Origin: Candidatus Viridilinea mediisalina
Lineage (GTDB): Bacteria; Chloroflexota; Chloroflexia; Chloroflexales; Chloroflexaceae
Reading direction: 5' to 3'
Length of the DNA stretch: 64,000 nucleotides
NCBI RefSeq assembly: GCF_002532535.1
Contig: NZ_NQWI01000014.1
Location: 1 to 64,000, forward strand
Shown here: in pieces, positions 14,872-23,803 of the stretch
Numbering within the stretch: the stretch's first letter is position 1
How the letters are laid out: every line of letters begins with the position of its first letter
The notes under the pieces: model-generated
What the model saw: the letters and a program-made list of their open reading frames with translations, nothing else
Told to the model about the DNA's origin: nothing
The model's database searches: none
Made by a program: the position numbers and the translations under genes

Positions 14872-17445
14872 CTATTGCGGCGGCTCACCACGTTGCCGAT
14901 ATTCTACCGCTTGGGTTGTGCTGATGCTAAAGCCCTCCGGAGTCGCCACACGCAGCCGTAGGGTGTAGATACCCTCCGTCAGCCCGTTGGTACTCCAGAC
15001 CCCCAAGAGGCCCGCTTCGACTGCGAGGCTGCTTTGGCCTAAGAGTTCCCATTGGGCCGGGGTTTCGCCCGCGCCAACTTCGAGGGTATAGGGGCCGCGT
15101 GCGGTGCCGCTGATGAAGATTTGGGTTGTGGTGATGGTGCCATTGACCCCGAGGGGGTTGAGCAGCGCAACAGCCGCTTCCGGGGCGCTCGGCGGCGGGC
15201 ATGGCTCGCTTGGTGGCTGCGGGGCGTTGCGCGCCGCCCATGCCTGAAACTCGGCTGGGTAGATCGGGTAGCGCACTTCGCGCACTTCGGCAGCCGGTGT
15301 GTATGAGGCCGCTAAACAGTTCCCGTCGCCCGCCACGCGCACCGTCTGGTAGAGTACATCCACGTCGCTCGGGCCGCTACCGGCCAGGAAGAGCTCGCTG
15401 ATGGTGCGCGGACAACCCTCGCCCGCCCGTCCGCCCGTGTCGGCGCAGACGGGAATCTCTTCGATCCCGGCTGGCCGCAGAAAGGCTGTCTCAGCCCGGC
15501 CCTGGTGGTAGCGGAGCATCAGCGCATGCCAGATTTGGCCCGCTCCGTTCGCCCCTGCGATCTCTTGCATTGGCGAGGAGTCGTTGTTGCCTACCCAGAC
15601 GCCAATGGTTACATCGGTAGAATACCCCAGCGCCCAGGAGTCGCGGAAGTCGTTCGATGTGCCCGTCTTGGCCGCTGCAATGACCCCTGGTAACTCCATG
15701 ACGTTGCCGCGTCCAAACATATAGTGGCGCGCCGCATCGTCACTCAAGATGTCGCTGATCAAATAGGCAATCTGTTCACTCTGGGGCCCAAAGACCGCAC
15801 GCCCCCGGGTGGGTTGCCAGCGCTCAAGCATTTCGCCACGGCTGTTGCTCACTTTGGTGATGGCGACGGGTGGGTTGTAGCGCCCCCCATTGAGCAGCGC
15901 GTGGTACGCTCCGGTCAGTTCCAACAAACGTACCTCGTTGCTGCCCAAAGCCATCGCTAGACTGTAGCGCGTGGGATCGTCAAAGGTTGAGATGCCCAGT
16001 TGGCTCATCTGATCCACAAAGGCGGCGACACCTACATATTCAAGCGCCTTAACCGCCGGGATGTTGAGCGAATTGGCGAGAGCCATGCGGAGGCGCATAG
16101 GCCCATGGAAACCACCATCATAGTTACGCGGCTGATAGACCCCGCCGCCCGGCGCGTCCCAGCGCGTAGGTTCATCCCAAATGATCGTCGCGGGGGTCCA
16201 AGTCCGCTGCATAGCCGCCGCGTAGATAAAGGGCTTCAGCGCCGAACCCGGCTGACGCGGGGCCATAGTGACATTCACTTGCCCATCGGAGGCATGGTAG
16301 TCTACGCTGCCCACCATGGCTAGAATTTGGCCATCGGGGGCCAGCATGACCACCCCAGCATTACTGGCACGCCGTACCCGCAACTGCTCAATCTGTTCCG
16401 CCGCGATCCGTTCCGCCTCAGCCTGCCACGCGAGGTCAAGGCTGGTCACAACGCGCAGTCCGGCCCGGTAGAGCAGATCGGGGCCATAGGTGCGCTCCAG
16501 TTGGTCGCGGACGTAGAAGACAAAATGGGGCGCTACAATATCGCTCCGCGCTGGTGCCAGCGTGATTGGCTCGGCATAGATCGCCTCAGCCTCAGCCCGA
16601 CTCAGCATGCCATGCTGCACCATCAGGTTGAGCGTCACCCGTTGGCGTGCCCGAGCGGCTACAAAGTTGGTAAAAGGGTTGTAGACACTCGGTGCCTGTG
16701 GCAACCCGGCCAGCAGCGTCGCCTCAGCAGGATTCAACTCCCAAACATGCTTGGCAAAATAGGCTTGCGCCGCCGCTTCTACGCCGTAAGCCTGAGCACC
16801 ATAGTAGACCTCATTCAAATACAAGTTCAGAATCTGATCTTTACCATAGTTTTGGCTCACGCGGTAGGCCAAGATAGCCTCGCGTAGCTTACGTTCATAG
16901 CTTTGTTCCGCCCGCTCTTCCGGATCGAGCAGAATCGAGCGCACCAACTGCATCGTAATGGTCGAAGCACCACTCACAATCTCGCCACTGGTATAGTTTT
17001 GCAGCGCGGCCCTGATGATGCCGCGCACATCCACGCCGGGATTGCTATAGAAACCGGCATCCTCAACCGCAATGGTTGCATCCTTGAGCATCTGAGGAAT
17101 CTGCTCAAAGGCCACGGGAGTACGGCGACCATCCTGCGGGCCAATCAATTCATAGAGCAGCGTCGTGCCATCACGCGCATAGATGCGCGTCGTCTCAAAG
17201 GCGCGATGCTCACTCATGCGCTGCGGATCAGGCAGATCGTCAGCATAGCGCATGTAGAGCCATGTTGCCCCCGTGCCCAGCGTAAGGGCCACCAGCAGTA
17301 CAACTAGCAGGCTCAGCTTCAGCAAGGCCAAGAGCAGACGTAGCCCAAAGGCCAACAACGGATAACGCCGCCGTAGGCGCGAGCCTCGGCGACGCCGCTT
17401 GATGAAGCGCAGGGGCGGGGGGGGGGAGGGATTGAGGTTAGACAC
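14872..17445 (-). CDS. Class A penicillin-binding protein (bifunctional peptidoglycan synthase)
   Basis: Membrane-anchored enzyme that polymerises and cross-links peptidoglycan. 857 residues: a basic proline-rich N-tail, one membrane helix (about 32-62), a GT51 glycosyltransferase (EDAGFYSNPG, GASTITMQL, LNLYLNEVYYG) and a transpeptidase with SxxK in PGSALKPF, SxN in ANSLNIP and KTG in AAKTGTSNDF. A C-terminal Ig/FN3-like domain follows. The start is GTG without a visible ribosome-binding site; no later start would keep the membrane anchor. A microsatellite lies immediately upstream. Confidence 0.95.
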   Translation of the reverse strand: MSNLNPSPPPPLRFIKRRRRGSRLRRRYPLLAFGLRLLLALLKLSLLVVLLVALTLGTGATWLYMRYADDLPDPQRMSEHRAFETTRIYARDGTTLLYELIGPQDGRRTPVAFEQIPQMLKDATIAVEDAGFYSNPGVDVRGIIRAALQNYTSGEIVSGASTITMQLVRSILLDPEERAEQSYERKLREAILAYRVSQNYGKDQILNLYLNEVYYGAQAYGVEAAAQAYFAKHVWELNPAEATLLAGLPQAPSVYNPFTNFVAARARQRVTLNLMVQHGMLSRAEAEAIYAEPITLAPARSDIVAPHFVFYVRDQLERTYGPDLLYRAGLRVVTSLDLAWQAEAERIAAEQIEQLRVRRASNAGVVMLAPDGQILAMVGSVDYHASDGQVNVTMAPRQPGSALKPFIYAAAMQRTWTPATIIWDEPTRWDAPGGGVYQPRNYDGGFHGPMRLRMALANSLNIPAVKALEYVGVAAFVDQMSQLGISTFDDPTRYSLAMALGSNEVRLLELTGAYHALLNGGRYNPPVAITKVSNSRGEMLERWQPTRGRAVFGPQSEQIAYLISDILSDDAARHYMFGRGNVMELPGVIAAAKTGTSNDFRDSWALGYSTDVTIGVWVGNNDSSPMQEIAGANGAGQIWHALMLRYHQGRAETAFLRPAGIEEIPVCADTGGRAGEGCPRTISELFLAGSGPSDVDVLYQTVRVAGDGNCLAASYTPAAEVREVRYPIYPAEFQAWAARNAPQPPSEPCPPPSAPEAAVALLNPLGVNGTITTTQIFISGTARGPYTLEVGAGETPAQWELLGQSSLAVEAGLLGVWSTNGLTEGIYTLRLRVATPEGFSISTTQAVEYRQRGEPPQ

Positions 17446-17453
17446 CGTGCTGA

Positions 17454-17611
17454 GGGACGGAAGAACAGAGGAACAGAAGAACGGAAGAACAGAGGAACAG
17501 AGGAACGGAAGAACAGAGGAACGCTACGCTACTTTCATGCTAATCTGTTCACCTGTTCTTCTGCTCACCTGTTCTTCTGTTCACCTGTTCTTCTGTTCTT
17601 CCGTTCTCCTC
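17454..17611. repeat. GGAAGAACAGAGGAACAG-type microsatellite, two opposed blocks
   Basis: Purine-rich units (GAACAGA/GGAACGGA) fill 17454-17522 and the complementary pyrimidine form (CTGTTCTTC) fills 17545-17611, so the two blocks could pair into a very long imperfect hairpin. Similar sequence lies at 52725-52856. Confidence 0.8.
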
Positions 17612-17613
17612 AT

Positions 17614-18066
17614 CTAATTCAACCGAATCGTCTCATTGCCATTACGCTGGGCTTCCTGCTGCTCAACCGTCACCGGCGGGGCAGGGTGGGCATGGCGGGC
17701 GGGCGGGGTGGGTTGGGCGTTGAGTGCAGGCGTAGGGCGGCGACGGCCCAAACGACCCATGGTGGCCCAGAAGCGAGCCTCGACTTCGGCCTCACGCCCG
17801 CGCATGAGCAGGCTGGCACCGCCAAGCAGGAGGACGCCGGGGATCAAGAAGTTGAGCAGTAGCAGCAGGGCCAAGCCGAGCCCCCAGAGGGCACCCTGTA
17901 CGGCCTGGCCGGTCTGCCCGATCAACTTCTGGCGACGGTAGACCACAACGCCACCCATGGCCAATAGGGCCGCAGGCAGGAGCCACCAAAGGTTGAAGAT
18001 GGCGACGACACCGAGAGTAATGAGAATGATACCGGCTGTGCGGGCTTGAGGCTGATTGAGGTTCAT
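17614..18066 (-). CDS. Small membrane protein of unknown function, downstream of SPFH gene
   Basis: 150 residues with three to four hydrophobic segments in the first 90, among them GIILITLGVVAIFNLWWLLP and a helix near 60-85, then a basic, proline-rich hydrophilic tail. No recognised catalytic motif. It starts 28 bases after the SPFH gene stop and has AAGGAGCG before the ATG, so it is probably co-transcribed and may act with the SPFH protein at the membrane. The family was not recognised. Confidence 0.7.
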   Translation of the reverse strand: MNLNQPQARTAGIILITLGVVAIFNLWWLLPAALLAMGGVVVYRRQKLIGQTGQAVQGALWGLGLALLLLLNFLIPGVLLLGGASLLMRGREAEVEARFWATMGRLGRRRPTPALNAQPTPPARHAHPAPPVTVEQQEAQRNGNETIRLN

Positions 18067-18094
18067 GATACGCTCCTTCGTATGTGTAGGCTTG

Positions 18095-19375
18095 CTACTG
18101 GTTATACGAAGGAATCTCCGGTAGGGTTGCAGGCATTGACCACTGATTCGCCTGCTGTTCGTTTTGCATCAGGCGCGGCAGCAGTTGGGCGAGTACGAGG
18201 GTGCTGAGGGGCGACTGTTCGCCTTTGCCGGTCTGCACAATAAGCGGGCGTGGAGCGGTGCGTACCAGTTTTTCGGCTACGGCGAGGCGGCGCAGGGCCA
18301 GTTCGTAGTGCAAGACCGCACGGTTGTCTTGGTAGGCTTGGCCAAGGTGTTGCAGCCCACGAGCTTCGTTTTCGGCCTCTTTGAGCGTAGACTTACCTTG
18401 GGCCTCAATCTCCCAGCGCACCCGTTGCGCTTCGGTCTCCTTCTGCTGAATGGTGCGGGCCACATCCTCACGGGCCTTATTGACCGCAGCACGCACTTCC
18501 ACCAGGCGCGCCTCGCGGACCTTACGCGCCCGCTCAATCTCAAGGAGCAGATTATCGCTGCGCTGCTTGCGGGTCAACTCCCACTCACGGGCGTAGGCTT
18601 CAAGCTCCTTCGAGACCCGCTCGCGGGTGGCGAGGTGCTGCTGGTACTGGTCGGGCAACTGCACATCAGGAATATTCGCGCCGGTGATGCGTACCCCATA
18701 GCGTGCCAACAGCCGGTTCAGATTGACCTGCATATCACCCACATCGGAGCCGCGTAGGTCATAGGCACGCTCAGTTTCAACCTGGCGCGAACGCTGGCGA
18801 ATCGCATCCTGCACCGCACTACTGAGTACCATATCGAAATTACTCGCCCCAATGTTACGCACAAAGGCCACCGGGTCATCAATGCGAAACTTGAGGAAAA
18901 ACTCGATTGATTTGAGCGGCACGTTCTCGCGGGTCGGGCTAGCCAGCACAGGGGCAGTATAGGGAATCTCGGTACTCGTATCCACCACCGCCTCAATCTT
19001 CTCCCATGGCCACCAGAGGTAGTGCAGACCGGGGCCAAGCACGCCCACAATCTGGCCCCAGCGCGAATAGACCGCAGTGGTTCCCTGTTCAATCTCGATC
19101 TTTGCCATATTAAAGAGTGAACCAAGGGCAACGAGGAAGAAGAGGATACTCAGGGGCAGGCCCATCCACAAGAGCAAACCGCCGCTAAAGAGGGCCATAC
19201 CCAAGAAATAGAAACCGATCCCAAGCCAGACCAGCCAGCCAGCGCGGCGGCGATCTTTAGGAATGACCACCGGCACGACATGGCCCGATTCGCCGCTCCG
19301 CAGCAGTTCGCGGATACGCCCCCAGACGGCGACCGCCTCTTTGATCTTGGAAAATTCACGTCGTGTATCAGTCAT
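18095..19375 (-). CDS. SPFH/Band 7 domain membrane protein
   Basis: 426 residues with two adjacent hydrophobic segments (about 47-85), a Band 7 domain (EIEQGTTAVYSRWGQIVGVL, then RIDDPVAFVRN) and a long charged coiled coil (about 240-345) rich in E, R, K and A. SPFH proteins form ring or cage assemblies at membranes and often modulate proteases. Partner candidates are its downstream membrane protein and the second SPFH gene upstream. Confidence 0.88.
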   Translation of the reverse strand: MTDTRREFSKIKEAVAVWGRIRELLRSGESGHVVPVVIPKDRRRAGWLVWLGIGFYFLGMALFSGGLLLWMGLPLSILFFLVALGSLFNMAKIEIEQGTTAVYSRWGQIVGVLGPGLHYLWWPWEKIEAVVDTSTEIPYTAPVLASPTRENVPLKSIEFFLKFRIDDPVAFVRNIGASNFDMVLSSAVQDAIRQRSRQVETERAYDLRGSDVGDMQVNLNRLLARYGVRITGANIPDVQLPDQYQQHLATRERVSKELEAYAREWELTRKQRSDNLLLEIERARKVREARLVEVRAAVNKAREDVARTIQQKETEAQRVRWEIEAQGKSTLKEAENEARGLQHLGQAYQDNRAVLHYELALRRLAVAEKLVRTAPRPLIVQTGKGEQSPLSTLVLAQLLPRLMQNEQQANQWSMPATLPEIPSYNQ

Positions 19376-19443
19376 CTAGTGACTCCCACTATAAACTATG
19401 CGGGGTGTGGAGGCGGCTGCGCCGCACCCGAAGAACGCTTTAT

Positions 19444-19490
19444 TTTTTTCTTCCGCATTGGCGGCAAAGCCGCCAATGCGGAAGAAAAAA
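19444..19490. terminator. Bidirectional hairpin terminator, GGCGGC-apex family
   Basis: TTTTTTCTTCCGCATTGGCGGC and its exact complement enclose loop AAA, so T-runs flank the stem on either strand. It lies between the two SPFH genes, which suggests separate transcripts or attenuation. Confidence 0.8.
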
Positions 19491-19593
19491 GGATCATAGT
19501 GTAGGGGCTTGCAACCCATCCTGACGCCACAAACCTGCTTTCCTGCTTTCCTACTTTCCTACTTTCCTACTTCCTGCTTTCCTACGTTCCTAT

Positions 19594-21165
19594 TTAGCTA
19601 CTTGGTGTTTGCACAGGTGCCACGGGCGGGGCGGCGGCTGCCGATGGTGCGGCGGCGGCAGCGGCGGGCACATCTTCGGCCACGAGGCGGCTGAGTTGAG
19701 CGTTGCGCGCACGGATACGCGCCTTGATCTCGTCAAGCCGCCCACTGATGGCCCGTACCTCTTCGGGGCCAAAGAGCGGTTCATCGCTCACCCCCACCAT
19801 CCGCCGGGCCGTCTCAAGGAAGTCAATGGTCTGCTCTTCACCGCCCGCCTGAACGATCTGCGGCAGATGGCCCGCAACCGCTTCCAGCCGGTCGAGAATG
19901 TCGCGTTGGTAGCGATACTGAAGGATTTCGGGGAAGGCGGCTGCACTGACGGCCCGAATATCGAGCGCCTGGGCTTCAAGCAGGGCCGCATTAGCCCGCG
20001 CAGCACTCTGGGCTTCGCTCATAAGCTGACTGGCGTAGGCATTCGCACGGTAGATCTCCTTCTCACGCGCCGTATCAATCTGCGCCTGATAGGTAGCAAT
20101 CTCGGCCCGAATAGCCGAGAGTTGCTCGTGCAACCCGGCCAACTCACGGTTGAGATCGCCTTCGTCCTGCTCCTTGCGAACTTGTAGTTCATATTGGTAG
20201 GTATAGGCCTCTTTAGCGACGCGGATCATCTCGGGGGCGGCCAAATCCATGCGGTACTCTTGGCTCGATGGCTCCGCGTGGGTAATATTGGCATTGACAA
20301 AGCGCACCGCTGGCAGAAACTGCTGATTGAGCGTATCGAGCAGGCTTTGGGTACTCTCACCTACAAGATTGTAGATCTCCGAAGCACGCTGATCATAGAT
20401 CAACGCACGGGTCACTTCGCTCACCGCATTCTGCAACTTCTCTTGGAAGCCACGGGCACCACCAAGGGTAAAAATAAAGGCGGCGGGGTCTTCGATCTTA
20501 AATTGCAAGAAGAGATCAACCGACGCATTCACTTGGCCCGCAGTTGGTGCTTCGCGGATGGGCGCATTGTAGGGATACTCGCGGGTCGTATTGACGATAT
20601 AGCTCACCTTCTTGAAGGGATCGATGATCGAAGTACGCCCGGAGGAGACGACCCGTTCGAGCTTACCAAAGCGCGTAATCAGCGCCTGACAGCCATCGGG
20701 TACCATGACAAAGCTATTGCGCCAGAGGTTGTAGCCAATGAAGGCCAGCAGCAGCACCCAGTAGTGGGGGCCAAAGAGGACAACGCTCAACGAACTGGTG
20801 CCAATCAAGAAGGCTACCACACTATCAAAGACCCATGCAGCCGCCGCGCCCATGATCCCAAAGATCACGAGGGCACCCGCCACAAACATCCAAACGGTCG
20901 AACGGGGATCACGCGGGATCACCACCGGCGAGATCACATTGGTAAATGTTCCACCCTGGCCCCGTTGGGCAAAGCTGCGATTGACCGTTTCGGCGGCATC
21001 ATCGAGGGGGGTACTCATCTGCTCGATGCGCGTGCCAGCCGACTCACCGGCGCTACGCGGCGAGAGGAAATCGGCAGCATTCATGCGAAACTGCTCGACC
21101 TGCTCAGTCCCCAGCAGGTCTTCAGCTAAACTAGCGGCGCGTTGCACGGCTGGTGGGAGACTCAT
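19594..21165 (-). CDS. SPFH/Band 7 domain membrane protein, second copy
   Basis: About 523 residues: a hydrophilic N-terminus, two hydrophobic segments (about 115-175, including VWMFVAGALVIFGIMGAAAA), a Band 7 domain (PDGCQALITRFGKLERVVSSG, FKIEDPAAFIFTLGG), a coiled coil (about 330-410) and an Ala/Pro-rich C-terminus. ATG 21165 has AAAGGAGCG in good position; an upstream in-frame start at 21210 lacks one. It is longer than, and only distantly similar to, the neighbouring SPFH protein. Confidence 0.88.
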   Translation of the reverse strand: MSLPPAVQRAASLAEDLLGTEQVEQFRMNAADFLSPRSAGESAGTRIEQMSTPLDDAAETVNRSFAQRGQGGTFTNVISPVVIPRDPRSTVWMFVAGALVIFGIMGAAAAWVFDSVVAFLIGTSSLSVVLFGPHYWVLLLAFIGYNLWRNSFVMVPDGCQALITRFGKLERVVSSGRTSIIDPFKKVSYIVNTTREYPYNAPIREAPTAGQVNASVDLFLQFKIEDPAAFIFTLGGARGFQEKLQNAVSEVTRALIYDQRASEIYNLVGESTQSLLDTLNQQFLPAVRFVNANITHAEPSSQEYRMDLAAPEMIRVAKEAYTYQYELQVRKEQDEGDLNRELAGLHEQLSAIRAEIATYQAQIDTAREKEIYRANAYASQLMSEAQSAARANAALLEAQALDIRAVSAAAFPEILQYRYQRDILDRLEAVAGHLPQIVQAGGEEQTIDFLETARRMVGVSDEPLFGPEEVRAISGRLDEIKARIRARNAQLSRLVAEDVPAAAAAAPSAAAAPPVAPVQTPSS

Positions 21166-21461
21166 GGTATAGCGGCGCTCCTTTCTGATGACGACGCGAC
21201 GCGAAAGCATCTAGGGGATGGTTCGTAGCCACATGATAGCTTGCGAGGAGGCGAGGAGGCGATGACGCGAAGCCCTCGCATCCTCGCCTCACGCATCCCC
21301 GCAAGCTGGTAAAGCAACCTTCCCTAACCAACGCTACCATTGTAGCATGCGCCTAACGGGAATAGTTGGTTAAAAAAGGGTTGATTCGGGCTTTGCAGCG
21401 CGCACAGGGAGCAACACGTAGCCACAAGCAGGCTTTAATCATGAAAATCTTTCCAAACCTA
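21166..21461. other. Intergenic region upstream of the SPFH gene: simple repeats
   Basis: Contains GAGGCGAGGAGGCGATGACGCG-type purine-rich repeats (21245-21300) also seen near 23690 and 47580, and a TGCTACAAT extended -10 match on the minus strand near 21338-21346 that could serve the SPFH gene. No coding sequence was seen. Confidence 0.4.
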
Positions 21462-21490
21462 TTGCAAAATCGTGGCAAAGGGTGTACAAT
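21462..21490 (+). promoter_or_regulatory. Promoter of the Cys-rich thioredoxin-fold gene
   Basis: TTGCAA (21462-21467), 17-bp spacer, TACAAT (21485-21490). The start codon at 21598 is about 100 bases beyond the expected transcription start. Confidence 0.65.
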
Positions 21491-21597
21491 ACACACAGCG
21501 AGCCACAAGCTACCAAGCGATCCGGCTCCCAATCTTGCACACAACACAGCGCCATGCGAAGAAAGTGGCTCTGAGGTTTGGAAAGGCTAATGTTGCA

Positions 21598-21834
21598 ATG
21601 CGTGTTCAACTCACCGTGTGCCGCTTCTGCACCCGCAGCCGCCCGGAATTTTGCCGCACCGTTGCGGAGTTGGCGCAAACATACCCCAATGAGATCGCAA
21701 TTGAAGAGTTGGATTGCATGGCCGCCTGTGAGGATGTTCCAGCGGTGATGATCGAAGAGGACTACTATGCCCAGTTGCCGCCCTGCGAGTTGATTCGCCT
21801 CGTTGAGGCGAAACTGGCCGAGCCAGTTGCGTGA
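21598..21834 (+). CDS. Small Cys-rich thioredoxin-like [2Fe-2S] ferredoxin-type protein
   Basis: 78 residues with six cysteines: VCRFCTRSRPEFC near the N-terminus, LDCMAAC in the middle and PPC near the end. The pattern and the ELDCMAACEDVPAVMIEEDYY segment resemble thioredoxin-fold [2Fe-2S] proteins related to the NuoE C-terminal domain. An electron carrier or iron-sulphur role is inferred. Expressed alone from the promoter at 21462. A TAATGTTGCAATG context precedes the start. Confidence 0.7.
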   Translation: MRVQLTVCRFCTRSRPEFCRTVAELAQTYPNEIAIEELDCMAACEDVPAVMIEEDYYAQLPPCELIRLVEAKLAEPVA

Positions 21835-21990
21835 CGTTGCGGGCTACCGCCCTACAACCCACTGTGTGGGGCTACGCCCATACGCATGATGTTTAGGGCT
21901 GTCGCCCTAAAAACCCATCTTGGGGCTACGCCCCAAACCCATTTTTTTGTTCCGTGTTGAAGGCGAAGCCGCCAACACGGAACAAAAAGG
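21835..21990. repeat. Series of short hairpins ending in a GGCGGC-apex stem
   Basis: GGGCTNCGCCC-type hairpins are followed by a long stem TTTTTTTGTTCCGTGTTG / CAACACGGAACAAAAA. The block from 21891 to 21990 is nearly the same as 31288-31386, so the whole cluster is a dispersed composite repeat. It probably also ends transcription of the upstream gene. Confidence 0.75.
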
Positions 21991-22134
21991 GTTGTTAGCG
22001 CGAAGAATCCTTGGGTTGGCAGTCACCGCGCCGCTGGCTGAGCCTGTCGAGCCGCTGGCTGAGCCTGTCGAGCCGCTGGCTGAGCCTGTCGAAGCCAAGC
22101 GGCGCGGCCCAGAACTTTTTCGCGCTAACAAAGG
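21991..22134. repeat. Second TTGTTAGCGCGAAGAA inverted-end element, with a 21-bp triplication
   Basis: Ends GTTGTTAGCGCGAAGAA and TTTTTCGCGCTAACAAAG match the element at 11341. Inside, CCGCTGGCTGAGCCTGTCGA occurs three times in tandem, whereas the other copy has an inverted pair of this module. Confidence 0.75.
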
Positions 22135-22191
22135 GTTTTTTGGAGGAGGCTCAGCCTCCCCCAAGCCCCCACCGGGGGCTTAACGTAATGC

Positions 22192-22497
22192 CTATGCCTC
22201 CCACAAAAACCGCGTCAAATCTATGCGATGATCATCGCCTACCACAACCCCTTCCGCCTCAAGCAGGCTGCGTTGTAAATCCGCTTCATAGGCGTTACTG
22301 ATGAAACCGTTGCGATTCACCACACGCCACCAAGGCACATCAGGCTGGTCGTTTCTGCGGAGCGCATGCAACGCATAGCCAACCATCCGCGCCTGACCAG
22401 GTAGACCTGCGAGCAGCGCCACCCGCCCGTAGCTGCTCACCCGCCCGCTTGGAATACTACGTACAACCGCATAAATGGCATGGTAGTTGCTATTCAT
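22192..22497 (-). CDS. Alkyltransferase-like protein (ATL), MGMT fold without active-site Cys
   Basis: 101-residue protein with the DNA-binding domain of O6-alkylguanine-DNA alkyltransferases: SIPSGRVSSYGRVALLAG (helix-turn-helix, arginine finger) and PWWRVVNRNG. The catalytic PCHR of MGMT reads PWWR, so alkyl transfer is impossible. ATL proteins of this type bind O6-alkylguanine and hand it to nucleotide excision repair. ATG 22497 is chosen because homologues begin near NYHAIYAVV. Confidence 0.9.
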   Translation of the reverse strand: MNSNYHAIYAVVRSIPSGRVSSYGRVALLAGLPGQARMVGYALHALRRNDQPDVPWWRVVNRNGFISNAYEADLQRSLLEAEGVVVGDDHRIDLTRFLWEA

Positions 22498-22717
22498 ATG
22501 TTGCCTAACTCTCTCATCTACTTCTAATCTGGGACTAAGCCTTCTCTTAACCCGTTGGCGCATACTTTGTAGTGACGTCCCCAGAAGGAGGGCGCATAGA
22601 TGGGTGCGACCTTCTCAGCTAGGCTTCGCTTCTGCTACGTTCTATTGAGTGCCTGCTGTTGTCTGTTGTCCGCTTCGGGTTCGCAGCACCGGGAACGGGC
22701 AGGAAGGGGAGAAACAT

Positions 22718-23662
22718 ATGACCAATCCAGCCTACACGAGCCATACCACGGCTGAGGCGATTATTCTCTATCTGAATGAGATTGGCGACGAGCCGCTCTT
22801 GACCTTTGACCAAGAGCAGGAGTTGGCGCGGGCCATTTTAGCCGGGCGCGAAGCAAAGCGCCATTTGGCCCACGATGAGCATCCGATTACTCCGCAAGAT
22901 CGGCAGCAACTCCATGCCTGTGCCGATGCGGGTGATCATGCGCGCGCCCAACTGATCAATTCCAACCTGCGCCTCGTGGTGAGTATTGCCCGTCGTTATC
23001 AGGGCCACGGCCTCAGTCTGCTCGATCTCATCCAAGAGGGTAGCTTAGGGCTGATGCGGGCTGTGGATAAGTTCGATCCGTCGCGTGGGCTCAAGTTCTC
23101 GACCTATGCGACCTATTGGATTCGCCAGAGTGTGGGGCGGGCCATTGCGGATCAGAGCCGTACCGTGCGCCTGCCTGTCCACCTTGGTGAACGCCTCTCC
23201 CGTTTGGCCCGGGCACGCCAGCATTTGATGCAGTGCCTAGATCGTGAACCGACCACTGAAGAGATCGCAAAGGAGGTGGGGCTCAGTATCGAACAGGTCA
23301 CCCGTGCCGAGCAGGCTGCTATGACCCCGGCTTCGCTCGATGAGGCCCATACCGATGATGGTACCGGAACCTTGGCTGAGATTATTGCCGACCCAATGCA
23401 GCCTTCGCCCCTCGAAGCGGTGAGCCATGATCTCTTGCGTAACGACCTCTCTGATGCGCTCTCGCACCTGACCCCGCGTGAGCGTAATATCATCCAGTTG
23501 CGCTATGGTCTCGGGGGCGGCACGGCCCTAACCCTTGAGCAGATTGGTCAGCAACTCAGCCTCACCCGTGAACGGGTGCGTCAACTGGAGAGCGAAGCCC
23601 TCAAGAAGCTGCGCGATCCGATGTTGGGCCGACGGCTCTATGGCTATTTCGATGAGGTGTAG
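22718..23662 (+). CDS. RNA polymerase sigma factor, sigma-70 group 1/2 type
   Basis: 314 residues lacking region 1.1. Region 1.2 (LYLNEIGDEPLLTFDQEQEL), region 2 (NLRLVVSIARRYQG, LDLIQEGSLGLMRAVDKF, KFSTYATYWIRQS), region 3 and region 4 with a complete helix-turn-helix (TLEQIGQQLSLTRERVRQLE) are all present, so it should read ordinary -10/-35 promoters like those seen in this window. The short N-terminus suggests a group 2 alternative factor rather than the housekeeping one, though Chloroflexota often have several such proteins. AGGAAGGGGA precedes the ATG. Confidence 0.92.
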   Translation: MTNPAYTSHTTAEAIILYLNEIGDEPLLTFDQEQELARAILAGREAKRHLAHDEHPITPQDRQQLHACADAGDHARAQLINSNLRLVVSIARRYQGHGLSLLDLIQEGSLGLMRAVDKFDPSRGLKFSTYATYWIRQSVGRAIADQSRTVRLPVHLGERLSRLARARQHLMQCLDREPTTEEIAKEVGLSIEQVTRAEQAAMTPASLDEAHTDDGTGTLAEIIADPMQPSPLEAVSHDLLRNDLSDALSHLTPRERNIIQLRYGLGGGTALTLEQIGQQLSLTRERVRQLESEALKKLRDPMLGRRLYGYFDEV

Positions 23663-23679
23663 CTAGGCATACGCCCATG

Positions 23680-23803
23680 AGGAGGCGAGGAGGCGAGGAC
23701 GCGGGGACGCGGGGACGCGAAGCCCGCGCATCCTCGCCTCACGCATCCTCGCCTCACGCATCCTCGCCTCACGCATCCTCGCCTCACGCATCCTCGCCCC
23801 TAT
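23680..23803. repeat. Opposed GC-rich arrays with 15-bp unit
   Basis: GAGGCGAGGACGCGGGGACGCGG-like units on the left are followed by about four copies of the 15-mer CGCATCCTCGCCTCA (23729-23803). The array reaches the stop codon of the TPR gene on the minus strand. Confidence 0.75.

Noticed and set aside
20194..21129. A 311-codon plus-strand frame opposite the second SPFH gene
   Set aside because: Low-complexity basic translation, no start signal, antisense to a good SPFH coding sequence.
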